Assembly: GCA_016763755.1 (NCBI GenBank)
Contig: JAESTD010000014.1
Location: 1-40,391 of the forward strand
DNA: 40,391 nt
Direction of reading: 5' to 3'
Origin: Mucilaginibacter sp.
Lineage (GTDB): Bacteria; Bacteroidota; Bacteroidia; Sphingobacteriales; Sphingobacteriaceae
Shown: one piece after another, positions 1 to 8,941 of the stretch
Layout: each line of letters begins with the position of its first letter
How positions within the stretch are numbered: position 1 is the stretch's first letter
Program-made: the position numbers and the translations under genes
Notes under the pieces: generated by a model
Told to the model about the DNA's origin: nothing
What the model saw: the letters and a program-made list of their open reading frames with translations, nothing else
Databases searched by the model: none

Positions 1-521
1 ACCAGCGCCTGGCCGGGTGCCGCTTTGGTATGATAATTTAGCGTGGCCGATCCATTCCTTACTTTGAAGTTGTCCAGCGAAAGATCAGTTTGGGCCGGTT
101 GTTTTAATCCGGTATTGATCGCGTTCCTTAAAGTACCTTCCTGCGAGCCGACGAACTCGGTCTTACCGTTAACCACAATCTGCGGCGTGTAAACCGAACT
201 TAAATTCAGCCAGTTGGCGTAAGTGTTTTGTCTCTTGGAGTAATCAGCGCTGCTGAAGACATCTTTCCAGCCCAGGCGATTCCAGTAATCTACATGATAA
301 GCAAGGATATAGACCGGCTGACCATTCATTTCTTTTTCGATCTTCTCGACGACCGCGTCAGCAGGCGGACAGCTGGAGCAGCCTTCAGACGTAAACAGTT
401 CGACTACCGCGAAACCTTTATCAACCGGTGCTTTTTGGATGTTCTTATTACTAAATGACAAAGAACCCAGGCCCGCTAAGGTGGCGAGGGAAAGAAACGA
501 AAATATTTTAGTGCTTTTCAT
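1..521 (-). CDS. DUF1223 thioredoxin-fold secreted protein (3' part beyond left edge)
   Basis: The reading frame opens at an ATG at 521 and runs off the left edge, giving the first 173 residues. Residues 1-25 form a signal peptide (MKSTKIFSFLSLATLAGLGS). The block VVELFTSEGCSSCPPAD at about residues 39-55 is the diagnostic DUF1223 motif, a thioredoxin-like C-S-S-C site followed by Pro. Later stretches (LAYHVDYWNRLGWKD, YTPQIVVNG) also fit the family. DUF1223 proteins are secreted or periplasmic and their reaction is not established; a disulfide or metal-related role is a guess from the fold. The gene is divergent from the ECF sigma operon and has the same promoter-like motif, so it is probably part of that regulon. 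The family call is firm; the function is open. Confidence 0.85.
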   Translation of the reverse strand, partial: MKSTKIFSFLSLATLAGLGSLSFSNKNIQKAPVDKGFAVVELFTSEGCSSCPPADAVVEKIEKEMNGQPVYILAYHVDYWNRLGWKDVFSSADYSKRQNTYANWLNLSSVYTPQIVVNGKTEFVGSQEGTLRNAINTGLKQPAQTDLSLDNFKVRNGSATLNYHTKAAPGQAL

Positions 522-536
522 GATTGCTTATTTTGG

Positions 537-567
537 GTTTAGTCGGCTTTAAATCAGTATCCTTACA
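537..567 (-). promoter_or_regulatory. Putative ECF-sigma promoter of the DUF1223 gene
   Basis: Read on the minus strand this is TGTAAGGAT (567-559), 13 bases, then CGACTAAAC (545-537), 16 bases before the ATG at 521. The same two boxes with the same 13-base gap stand before the sigma gene and before the repeat-peptide gene. A TGTAA-type -35 and a CG-starting -10 fit ECF promoters known in Bacteroidetes. The assignment to the adjacent sigma factor is inference. Confidence 0.65.
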
Positions 568-585
568 AATAATTTAACAAATTGT

Positions 586-617
586 TGTAAGGTTAGGTTG
601 CGCCGTACGACCAAAAG
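586..617 (+). promoter_or_regulatory. Putative autoregulatory ECF-sigma promoter of the sigma operon
   Basis: TGTAAGGTT (586-594), a 13-base spacer and CGACCAAAAG (608-617) precede the sigma ATG at 626. If transcription starts about 7 bases after the -10 box, the leader would be only a few bases, so the sigma mRNA may be almost leaderless. The -35 boxes of this promoter and its divergent partner form the inverted repeat CCTTACAA-N16-TTGTAAGG (561-592). Confidence 0.65.
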
Positions 618-625
618 TTGTTTAG

Positions 626-1210
626 ATGGACGAACTGACAAAACCTCCCGCCGGTCAGACGCTCGATCCCAAAAATTGGGTAACAGCGTATGCTGACTAT
701 TTATATCGCTATGCCATTAGCCAGGTCAATGATGAAGACCAGGCCCGTGACCTGGTGCAGGAAACTTTTTTAGCTGGTTTGCAAAGCCAACATAATTTTG
801 CCGGTAAAAGTTCGGAGCGCACCTGGCTAACCGCGATACTGAAAAATAAGATCTATGATGTTTACCGGAAAAAAGCAAACGGATTGAAAACAGAGGAAAT
901 GAGTAATTCCATAGGCGAAGAGCCCGACTTTTTTCATGAGGACGGGCATTGGAAAAAAGAGGATGCGCCGCAACAGTTTGGGGTGGATGACTTTGACCCT
1001 TTGGCTCGGAAAGAGCTAAATAAGGCTTTAAAAAATTGCCTGCAAAAACTGCCGGCCCTGTGGCTTTCGGTCTTTACGATGAAGCACATGGAGGATGAGG
1101 CTACGGATAGTATTTGTACCGAGCTAAGACTGACCCAAGCCAATTTTTGGGTGATTATTCACCGCGCTAAATTAAATCTGCGGGCCTGCCTGCAAAGAAA
1201 CTGGATGTGA
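626..1210 (+). CDS. ECF RNA polymerase sigma factor
   Basis: A 194-residue sigma-70-family protein with region 2 (about residues 20-85, RDLVQETFLAGLQ then TWLTAILKNKIYDVYRKK) and region 4 (about 135-190, LPALWLSVFTMKHMEDEAT and QANFWVIIHRAKLNLRACL). A charged linker of about 45 residues separates them, longer than in minimal ECF factors. The QANFW-IHRAKLNLR ending is typical of ECF factors paired with very small zinc anti-sigma proteins. The stop is one base from the ATG of that partner at 1212, so the two are translationally coupled. The upstream motif is shared with two neighbouring transcription units, implying autoregulation and a local regulon. The inducing signal is unknown. Confidence 0.93.
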   Translation: MDELTKPPAGQTLDPKNWVTAYADYLYRYAISQVNDEDQARDLVQETFLAGLQSQHNFAGKSSERTWLTAILKNKIYDVYRKKANGLKTEEMSNSIGEEPDFFHEDGHWKKEDAPQQFGVDDFDPLARKELNKALKNCLQKLPALWLSVFTMKHMEDEATDSICTELRLTQANFWVIIHRAKLNLRACLQRNWM

Positions 1211-1211
1211 G

Positions 1212-1487
1212 ATGAACGAATTAAGAAAAGTAATTTATAATTGCCGCAAGGCCACCTACCTGATCGATAAACGCTTGATCGGCAGTATAACCTTCAGGGA
1301 AACCGTTGAACTACGTATTCACCTGATCGGGTGCAAAGTATGCGGTATTTATATGAAGCAAAGCAAAATGATCAATCAAATGATCCGCCAGTTGCTTAAA
1401 TCTGAAAAGCCGCAGGAAATCCAACTGGATGAAGGCTTCAAAGAAGCGCTACAGGCACAAATAACGGCCGAAATAAATAAAAATTAA
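1212..1487 (+). CDS. Small zinc-type anti-sigma factor
   Basis: A 91-residue soluble protein that follows the sigma gene by one base. Its core holds HLIGCKVC at residues 37-44, an H-x3-C-x2-C pattern as in ZAS-type anti-sigma factors. The region before it (NCRKATYLIDKRLIGS) matches the usual start of this family, in which a Cys/His-bound zinc holds the sigma factor inactive. There is no membrane segment, so sensing would be cytoplasmic or pass through another protein. The C-terminal half is a charged helix that could wrap the sigma factor. The role rests on the motif plus operon position. Confidence 0.8.
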   Translation: MNELRKVIYNCRKATYLIDKRLIGSITFRETVELRIHLIGCKVCGIYMKQSKMINQMIRQLLKSEKPQEIQLDEGFKEALQAQITAEINKN

Positions 1488-1491
1488 TTTG

Positions 1492-1523
1492 TGTAAGGTT
1501 TGCCGGCCGGCTCCGACTAACAG
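1492..1523 (+). promoter_or_regulatory. Putative ECF-sigma promoter of the MXKDX-repeat gene
   Basis: TGTAAGGTT (1492-1500), 13 bases and CGACTAACAG (1514-1523), giving a leader of about 15-20 bases before the ATG at 1546. It begins five bases after the anti-sigma stop. It is the third copy of the motif in the first 1.6 kb, which suggests that the repeat peptide is made in excess over the sigma factor when the system is on. Confidence 0.65.
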
Positions 1524-1545
1524 GCAAACATCAAATCAAACAAAC

Positions 1546-1767
1546 ATGAAAACGTACAAATCACTGATCGCCGGTTTAAGCTTAGCCTTTATCTGTATCG
1601 CAACTGTCAACGTTAATGCAGCTACTAACCACCCTTTTTTCCAGGACAAAATGTCTAAGATGAAAAAAGACACTTCAAAAATGGATAAAATGAAAAAGGA
1701 TAAGATGAAGATGGATAAGAAAAAAATGAAGATGAAAAAAGATACCTCGAAAATGGGTAAAATGTAA
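1546..1767 (+). CDS. Secreted pentapeptide MXKDX-repeat protein, Met/Lys-rich
   Basis: A 73-residue protein. Residues 1-26 are a signal peptide (MKTYKSLIAGLSLAFICIAT, cleavage near VNA-A). The rest is almost only Met, Lys, Asp, Ser and Thr, in steps such as MKKDTSKM, which occurs twice followed by DKM or GKM. This matches the family called pentapeptide MXKDX repeat protein, whose function is not established. I chose the ATG at 1546 rather than an in-frame TTG at 1489 because it starts a proper signal peptide and lies downstream of the promoter-like motif. About a dozen Met residues and no Cys in the mature part would allow thioether binding of Cu(I) or Ag(I), or a role as an oxidisable Met sink; both are inference. 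Confidence 0.8.
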   Translation: MKTYKSLIAGLSLAFICIATVNVNAATNHPFFQDKMSKMKKDTSKMDKMKKDKMKMDKKKMKMKKDTSKMGKM

Positions 1768-1811
1768 AATGTGATAACGATTGGAAGGTCGTTAGGATCT
1801 TCCATCAGGAA

Positions 1812-1832
1812 AGGGGCTTAGGCCCCTTTTTT
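1812..1832 (+). terminator. Intrinsic terminator after the MXKDX-repeat gene
   Basis: AGGGGC-TTAG-GCCCCT hairpin followed directly by a run of six T. It lies 45 bases past the stop of the repeat-peptide gene and just before the convergent cupin gene, so it closes the sigma island. Confidence 0.85.
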
Positions 1833-1833
1833 G

Positions 1834-2418
1834 TTAAGCGAAGCGATGCTGCAATATCGCTACTACGTACGGCGAATCGATCCGGATATCATGGGTAGTA
1901 TGCAGCGGAATCTCCAGGTGGTCGCCGGCGTTCAACGTAAAGATGTTCGATCCTACTTTGCAGGTACAGGTGCCCTTCAGAATAAAGAAGCTTTCGGAAA
2001 TCACTTCATGGACTTCTTCGGGCACATCCAGTTTGGTAACAACCAATGTTTGCGCGATTTTTTCGTCTTGTTTAAGCAAATGCGCAAAAAAATCTTCAAA
2101 GGGCTCAGCGGGGATCAGGTGCTCTACCGCTTTTAACCAGTTTTCATAGTTTGAATATTTGCTGGTCGGTGGTAGGTTGTTTAGATCGATACGCTCTTCT
2201 GCAAAGAGCGCCGACATGATCTTGTTTTTCAATTGCGGCCTTGGCGCGATCGCCCGGCTTAGCGCCAAGTATTCAATAGCCAATTCTATTTCGTTCAGTT
2301 CCTGATCAATTTCCGCGTGGGCTACCCGCAAAGCACCGATCTCGTTGCCAAGTTCGGTATTGAACCCGAAACAATATTGTTCCAGGTTGCCTTCGTCGAT
2401 ATAGCCCTTGATATCCAT
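1834..2418 (-). CDS. Anti-sigma-like protein with C-terminal cupin domain
   Basis: 194 residues from the ATG at 2418; an in-frame TTG at 2463 would add 15 unlikely residues. The N-terminal 70 residues (MDIKGYIDEGNLEQYCFGF, then EIGALRVAHAEIDQELNEIE) resemble the sigma-binding segment of RskA/ChrR-like anti-sigma factors of Bacteroidetes, where the usual wording is ESGxLELYVLG. The C-terminal 90 residues are a cupin (SFFILKGTCTCKVG, LNAGDHLEIPLHTTHDI), as in ChrR-type proteins whose cupin senses oxidants or metal. No sigma gene is next to it in the same direction; it is convergent with the first sigma operon. It may pair with the second sigma factor near 10.7 kb. The cupin is firm; the anti-sigma role is moderate. 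Confidence 0.72.
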   Translation of the reverse strand: MDIKGYIDEGNLEQYCFGFNTELGNEIGALRVAHAEIDQELNEIELAIEYLALSRAIAPRPQLKNKIMSALFAEERIDLNNLPPTSKYSNYENWLKAVEHLIPAEPFEDFFAHLLKQDEKIAQTLVVTKLDVPEEVHEVISESFFILKGTCTCKVGSNIFTLNAGDHLEIPLHTTHDIRIDSPYVVAILQHRFA

Positions 2419-2425
2419 AAGTTTA

Positions 2426-2433
2426 CAAATGTA
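2426..2433 (-). promoter_or_regulatory. Putative -7 element of the cupin gene
   Basis: TACATTTG on the minus strand matches the Bacteroidetes -7 consensus TAnnTTTG. It lies 7 bases before the ATG at 2418, so a transcript from here would be leaderless or nearly so. No clear -33 TTTG stands at the usual distance. This is a weak call. Confidence 0.35.
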
Positions 2434-2580
2434 GCCAAATGTTTTTCTATTATTTTGAAACACTTACAACTTCGGGATTAAGTGAACAGTGGGCAACCTG
2501 TACTACAGCCGCTGCTTTGATCAGCTTTTACTCGAAGCGATCATCGTGTACCTGTTAAATGAATTGATAGCAGGCTGTAT

Positions 2581-5500
2581 TCAGGCCGGTAACGTAAAGT
2601 AAAACACCGAGCCTATTTCCAACTCACTTTCGGCCCATATCCGGCCGCCATGCCTTTCGATGATTTCCGCGCTCAGGTAAAGCCCAATGCCAAACCCGGA
2701 TATATGCTGCGTCTGGCTGTTTTCTACCCGGTAATATCGCTGGAATAATTTATCTAGGTCTGACGGCTTGATCCCAACACCCTCGTCACGTATACTGACC
2801 CTGATCTCGCGCTCATCCGTCCGGCAATCAATGGTCACCGGCTTATGCCTGGCATATTTGACCGCATTGCTCAGCAGGTTGGTCAGTACGGTGCCGATCT
2901 TATCCCGGTCTGCGTTGACAGTGACCGGTCCACAATTCACTTCAAATGTCTGCTCACCTGCTATTAGTTTCACCTCAGCAACGATCTCGGTGATCAGCTC
3001 ATCTAAATAAAATTCAGCCTTGTTCAAATGGATCTTTCCCGAATCCAGACGGGAAACATTTAAAAATCCATTGACCAGCGCGTTCATTTTGCCGATCTGG
3101 TTATTGGCCTTATCGAACAAGCCGCGGGCATAGGCATTGTCCGTTTGCTGGGCATGCCGCAGTCCCAACTGCAAATAACCACTCAACGAGGTTAATGGTG
3201 TTTTTAATTCATGGCTAACCATGCCGATAAAATCATTTTTGCGCAGCTCATCTTCCTTACTTTCCGTGATGTCCAATATGGTGCCGATCACGGAGATGAC
3301 ATCCCCATTTTTATCAAGTTCCACCTTCCCGGTAGAGTTGAGCCATTTGCGCTTACTGCCGTCAAAAGGCTGAATCTGATAATCCTCACTGAAACTGCCC
3401 TTGTTGGCAACCGCGTTCAGGATAGCCTGCTGGAAGCGGTCCCGGTGTTCGGGTACCACAACGCTCAACGTTTTGTTAAACGATAATACCTCATCAAGCG
3501 GTATTGCATGGATCGCCCTGGCACGCGGTGATACCTCCAGTAAGTCGGAACCCCAACGGGTTTGCCAAATTCCCATTTCCGAGGCATCCATGGCCAGCCG
3601 GAGCGTATCGCTTACCCGCTCCAGTTCCAGGCGGGCCGTCACCTGAACGGTCACGTCAGCGGCTACCGCGATCATACCATTGATCAGCCCGTTTTCATCT
3701 TTCAAAGCTTCGATGGTCAGGTTGACAAAAGCAGTTTCCGCTGTCCCGTAACGATGCAGCACCACCGGCATTTCAAGAGAAACAAAGCGCTCACCGGTCC
3801 GATAAACCGCATCCATGATCTCCCGGAAACCCTGGCCATCCAGTTCGGGTATGGCTTCAAACAGCGGGCGTTTCACCGTGGCTTCTTTTGTACGTCCCCA
3901 ATAGACCAGCATGCGCTGATTAGCCAGTTCAATAATATGGTTGGAGCCGCGGTAAATGGCCATCGCCACCGGGGCTTCGGTCAGCAGACCACGTAGTTGT
4001 TCTTCCGAATGTCCCCGGGCTTTAGTGATATTGATCTGCGCACGTACTTTGGTCAGCAGTTCCGCCGCTGAAAACGGTTTGACTAAATAATCATCTGCAC
4101 CGGCTTCCAACCCGTCAATACGGGCTTCTTCACCAGCACGCGCCGATAAGAAGATCACCGGCAAACGATACGTATCTTCATTGCCGCGAACTTCCTTCAA
4201 AAGCGCTTTGCCATCCATCACCGGCGTCATCATGTCACTGAGGATCAAAGACGGCTGTTCTACTTTGATCTGTACCAAGGCCTCTGCACCATTAGCGGCC
4301 GTTGCCACTGTAAAATAGGGCTCCAATAATCTTTTCAGGTAAGCCCGCATATCCCCGTTGTCATCCACGACCAGGATGCGGGTTTCTTTATTAACGGTAT
4401 TATCCTGACTGCTCACCACATCACTGGCGGTGCGGGTCACGTCATTGGAATCGTTGCCGGCTTCGTCCTGCAGTAAACTATAGGCTTCGCGGATAAAAGG
4501 TGCGGTTACCGCCGCAAAGTCAGTATCGCGGGTACTTTCAACGACCTGGCCAGCCGGTAAATGACCTCTGCCAGCCGGAATCTTAACCGTAAAGGTACTG
4601 CCGCTGCCTTCAGTACTGGCGACACTGATATCACCTCCATGCAGCTGTACCAGTTCATTAACCAAAGACAAGCCGATACCGGTACCTTCATGGGTACGGC
4701 CGGCTGAATTTTCCACGCGGTGAAAACGCTCGAACATATGCGGCATTTCTTTTTCAGGAATGCCCACGCCGGTATCGGTAACTTCCAGCATAGCGAAGTT
4801 ACCGGCTTGCTTCAGGCTTACCGAAATAGTCCCCGCCAGCGTATACTTAAAAGCATTCGATAATAAGTTCAGGACGATCTTCTCCCACATCTGCCGGTCG
4901 GTATAGAAATCGCTGGCAAGCGTTTGGCAAGCGACCTGTAGTTCCATACCCGCTTTTTCAATAATGGAGCGAAAACTGCTGGCCAGGTCGGTGGTCAATT
5001 CCGCCAGATCGACCGGCTGATAGGCCGCCTGCACCCGCCCGGCTTCTACCCGGCTATAATCCAGCAGGTTATTGACCAGTTTCAGTAAGCGCATCGCATT
5101 GCGATGCGTAGCGTCGACCTGGGCTTTTTTGTGTACGTCGGTTTCTGATTGCAGCAGGTCTTCCAACGGGCCCAGCATCAGCGTTAAGGGCGTACGGAAC
5201 TCATGACTCACATTACTGAAAAAAGCCGTTTTGGAACGGTCGATCTCGGCCAGCGCCTCGGCGCGTTTTTGCTCCTGCTCGTAAGCATAAACATTGGAGA
5301 TCGCGGTATTATACGTGCCGGCCAGTTGGTCGTAGAAGTTGAGGTAAGCCTCATCTAAAGCCCGGCAGGCGCTAACTCCGGCTATAATAAAGCCGAAAAG
5401 ATCGGCTTGTCCGGATATCCTGACCGGCAGGATCATGGCCGTATGTGGCGCTCTCTCGTAAGGGCCGCTGCTGAAGTTGCCGGCTATTGACTGCAGATGG

Positions 5501-6242
5501 TTGACTTCCTGCATTTCACCTGTTTCAATTACCTGCGCAAAAGGCCAGCTGGCTGCTGCCAGTGCACTGTCTTTAGGGGTACCCGCTGCGCTGATCAATT
5601 TGATTTCGTTGCCGGAAAGTTCGTAAAACAGCATAAAGGGCAGATCCAGTTGATAGCTCTCATACTGAGCATTGGTCAGATCGGCGATCTCGCTAACCGA
5701 TTTCGCTTTACTGATCACCGCACCCAAGTCCTTTAATACTTGTGTGCGCCGGCCGGCCAGCATTTTTTCGGTTGTTTCCGTGATGGGATGAAAGATGCCG
5801 CCCACACCACCGGATTCGTCCCGGATCGGCGCGAAAGAAAAGGTCATCCAGGCTTCTTCGAGGTAGCCATAACGCTCCAGGAACATGCGCTGGTCCGTAA
5901 TATAAGTACCTTCGCCCTGTTGACCCCGGGTGAATTTATCGCCCACCACTTCCAGTGCAGATTCCCAGCACACGCGGAAATTCATACCATGGAACGGGGG
6001 TGCATTTCGCCACAGATAGGACGGTAACTGTCATTGTAAATTTGTATGGTTTCAGGTCCCCAGGCAATAAGGATCGGGAAAGTAGAGGACAGACAAAGAC
6101 TGACCGAAGTACGCAGACTCTGCGGCCAGTTTTCCACCGGACCCAAGGCAGTTTTTGACCAGTCCATAGAACGGATCAGCTTGCCCATTTCGCCGCCGCC
6201 CGATAAAAATTGCTCATTGCTTTCGGCACGGCTACTTGTCAT
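2581..6242 (-). CDS. Hybrid sensor histidine kinase with two kinase modules and a central receiver (frameshifted near 5987)
   Basis: Two adjoining frames together encode about 1219 residues. The first (6242-5982) starts MTSSRAESNEQF and carries the conserved kinase N terminus (DWSKTALGPVENWPQSLRTS, WGPETIQIYNDSYRPI). The second (from 5985) continues the same PAS-like domain (FRVCWESALEVVG). One G seems to be missing around 5987-5988. Residues below are counted from 5985: GAF-like 80-235; HisKA with H261 (SNVSHEFRTPLT); HATPase about 365-470; receiver about 535-655 with D584 (LSDMMTPVMDG); two PAS domains about 665-915; a second HisKA (MVSHELKTPLTS) and HATPase (NLLSNAVKY, GFGIGLYLS). No DNA-binding domain and no membrane segment are visible, so it is a cytoplasmic phosphorelay protein. 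The broken kinase upstream may be cotranscribed. Confidence 0.85.
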
Positions 6243-6297
6243 AGTACGATTGATTTAAGGGTAAATATAGTCATTTACGGATTTTTACCAAGCCGGA

Positions 6298-8753
6298 TCA
6301 GTTGGATTTGGGCAGTGTGAACCAAAAAGTACTGCCTTCGCCAAGCACGCTATCGGCACCAATATGGCCGCCGTGTCTTTTGATGATCTCGGCACAGATA
6401 AACAGGCCCAATCCCAAGCCATTATACTTCGGCGCGAATTGGTCCGCCTGCCAGTAACGGTCGAACAAATGCGGGAGTTGTTCCGCTGGGATACCTGCGC
6501 CGGTATCCTTCACTGATATTTTTACGTTGTCGCCCAGATCGTCAACGATCAGCCAAATCTTTCTGCCATGGGGTGCATATTTCACCGCATTATTCACAAA
6601 GTTCACCACTACCTGATCGATCCGGTGCTCATCGGCATAGATGTGCAATTGCTTATCGACTTCCACGATCAGTTCATGCTTCCCGTCCACCCGCACATGG
6701 CTTGAGCAAGCATTCAGCATTTTCCAGACGTTGAACCGCGTCTTCTGGAGCTGAAGCTTACCTTCGCTGAACCTGTTAATGTTTAGCAGGTCGTCGACCA
6801 GCGTGCTGATCTTCTGCATACTTTTATTCGAACTATCGATCAGCTGGGGTGCCATTGGGTTCGACAGATTATCCTTCATCCGCTCCAGGATCTGCAGGTT
6901 GGCTTTCAAACTGGTCAGCGGCGTTTTCAATTCATGGCTTGCGATGCTGATAAAATCATCTTTTTGCTCGTCCATTTTACGCTGCTCGGTAATATCTGTG
7001 TTGGTGCCGAACCAACTGATGACATTACCATCTTGATCTTTAGCAGGTACCATGCGGGATAGGAACCAGCGGTATTCCCCGTCCGCGCGGCGCAATGGAA
7101 AGGTATCTTCCCAGGCTTCGCCGGTTTGGAAATTGCAGGCGATCTTTTCGACGACGCGGTCCACATGATCCGGGTGATGGACCTCGCGCCAGCCCTAGCC
7201 CCGCATCGCTTCGAGCGTGGTACCGGTATAATCGAACCAGCGCTGGTTATACCAGAAGATAGCCCTCTCCGGATCAGCCATCCAGGCGAACTGGGAAATA
7301 TTGTCGGCGATCAGCCGGAAGTTTTCCTTAGCCAGTTCTATTTCCCGACGGGCCTCTACCTGGCCTGTCACGTCGGTCGCCACGACCATAATATACATCG
7401 CCCGCCCATCCTCATCTTTGATCGGTTGGTAAACAAAGTTGAAATAACGATCGGTCAGTACACCATCGTAAACCAGTGCTGCTTTATGTTCAGTACCATA
7501 AAAAGGCTCACCTGTGATCAGTACCTGGTCAAGAATCCCTAAAAAAGGCTGTCCATCCAGTTCAGGTAAAGCTTGCGCTCACGGGAGGCCGATCACTTCA
7601 GCGTTTTTTCCCAAAGCTGTAGCAGGCTGCTATTGGCAGATTCCACGACCAGTGCTTTTCCCACTAAAAGCCCAATTGCTACCGGGGCATCGGCGAACAA
7701 GGACAGTGCTTTTGCCTCGCTGAGCAGCAGGTGCTCGTTTTCTACGCGTAGCCCGGCATTCGCCCGGCTCAGTTTGTCATTGGCGTTCTGCAATTCGCGG
7801 CTTATCTCGTCCAACTGTTCATTGGCCGCGGTCAGTTCTTCGTTGACCGCCGTATATTCTTCATTCAGGGCGCTGAGTTCTTCATTGACGGTAATATATT
7901 CTTCGTTCGAGGCCGCCAGTTCTTCATTCAGATCTTTGGCGAGTTCCTCACTGGCTTCCAATAGCTGACGTTTCATGACGATCTCGGTGATGTCGGTTAC
8001 GGTAGCCAAAATCGCGGTCACTTTACCAGAGCCATCGGTCAAAGGTTCATAACCCAGGTCAATAAAAATTTTACGGGGAGTTCCGTCAGTCGCCGAGATA
8101 TCTGCGGCCGTTTCCTTGATGATCACTGATTTTCCGGTGTCGAGCACATCTCTTAATAACTGCAGAAAGGCTTGCCCTTCGAGATCGGGAAATACTTCCA
8201 TCAGTTTCTTCTTCATCACCTGTTCCCGGCTGCGTCCTCAGATGGCCAGCATCTGCTCATTGGCTGTACCGATCACCAGGTCATAGCCATCAATGATACA
8301 CATACCCACCGGCGAACTGGCTACCAGCTGCTGTAAGCGCTGCTCAGCCAGTTGCAACGCCAGGAGCGCACTGACCTCGGTAGCCGTATGCAAAATCGCG
8401 TAGGTTTTACCCTGGGCATCCAGCAGCGGCCGGTAAATAAAATCAAAGTAAAAGGTTTGCAGCCGGCCATCTACTACGATCTGCGCAGCGGTAGCTGTAG
8501 CTGAATAAGTTTCACCCGTGGCCCAGGCCGATTTTAATAATTGTGTAAAGGGCTGCCCCTTCATTTCCGGCAGCGCGGCTTCGAAGGTCCCGCCGATCAC
8601 CCTCTGGCCCTTACCCCAGATGCGGAGCATACCTTCATTGGCAAACGCGATGGTGAGTTCCGCGTCACTGTAGACAGCCGTGGCCTCGGTAACATATTGT
8701 AATATTTTCAGCAGCTGGTTTTGCTTCAGTCCAGTGCGCTCAGTCATAGTCAT
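6298..8753 (-). pseudogene. Multi-PAS sensor histidine kinase, broken by three stops and one frameshift
   Basis: The frame from the ATG at 8753 to 6298 would encode about 818 residues: PAS, PAS, a coiled coil (NEELAASNEEY, then repeated NEEL/NEEY heptads at 7806-7960), PAS, PAS, HisKA (SIASHELKTPLTS) and HATPase (NFVNNAVKYAP, GLGLGLFICAEI). Lesions: TGA at 8238-8240, where the sister PAS domain reads MLRIWGK, so Trp is expected; one lost base near 7596 (EKTLK to VIGLP); TGA at 7579-7581, where the other PAS copies have Leu or Phe; and TAG at 7195-7197 between EAMRG and GWREVHHPDH, where Trp is usual. The kinase core downstream is intact and a short protein from 7164 could still carry HisKA and HATPase. 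Real decay or assembly errors are both possible. Confidence 0.8.
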
Positions 8754-8941
8754 TAACAGGGAAAATCAATACAGATAGTTAGATTACTAAATTAACTAAA
8801 TATATTAGAAGTTAATAAAGAAAGCCGCTTAGGTCATCCCTGTAGGGATTAAGCTACAGTTCAAAACAAAAAACTGTTATCGGCAACCTTAAAACCTGCT
8901 GGCACGATTATTAGTTGATTGATGATATCAAATCAACAATT

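Noticed and set aside
2489..2602. Short plus-strand frame from a GTG, 36 to 37 codons, between the cupin gene and the end of the large kinase
   Set aside because: It has no terminator, promoter or motif of its own and overlaps the kinase stop; nothing supports it beyond being open.
7806..7960. Tandem-like DNA repeat with similar 20-30 base units
   Set aside because: It is explained by the coiled-coil heptads (NEEL, NEEY) of the kinase linker and is not a CRISPR array or satellite.
6298..8753. Programmed recoding of TGA/TAG as Trp in the broken kinase
   Set aside because: TGA and TAG are used as ordinary stops elsewhere in the window, and the gene also has a frameshift, so decay or sequencing error is simpler.
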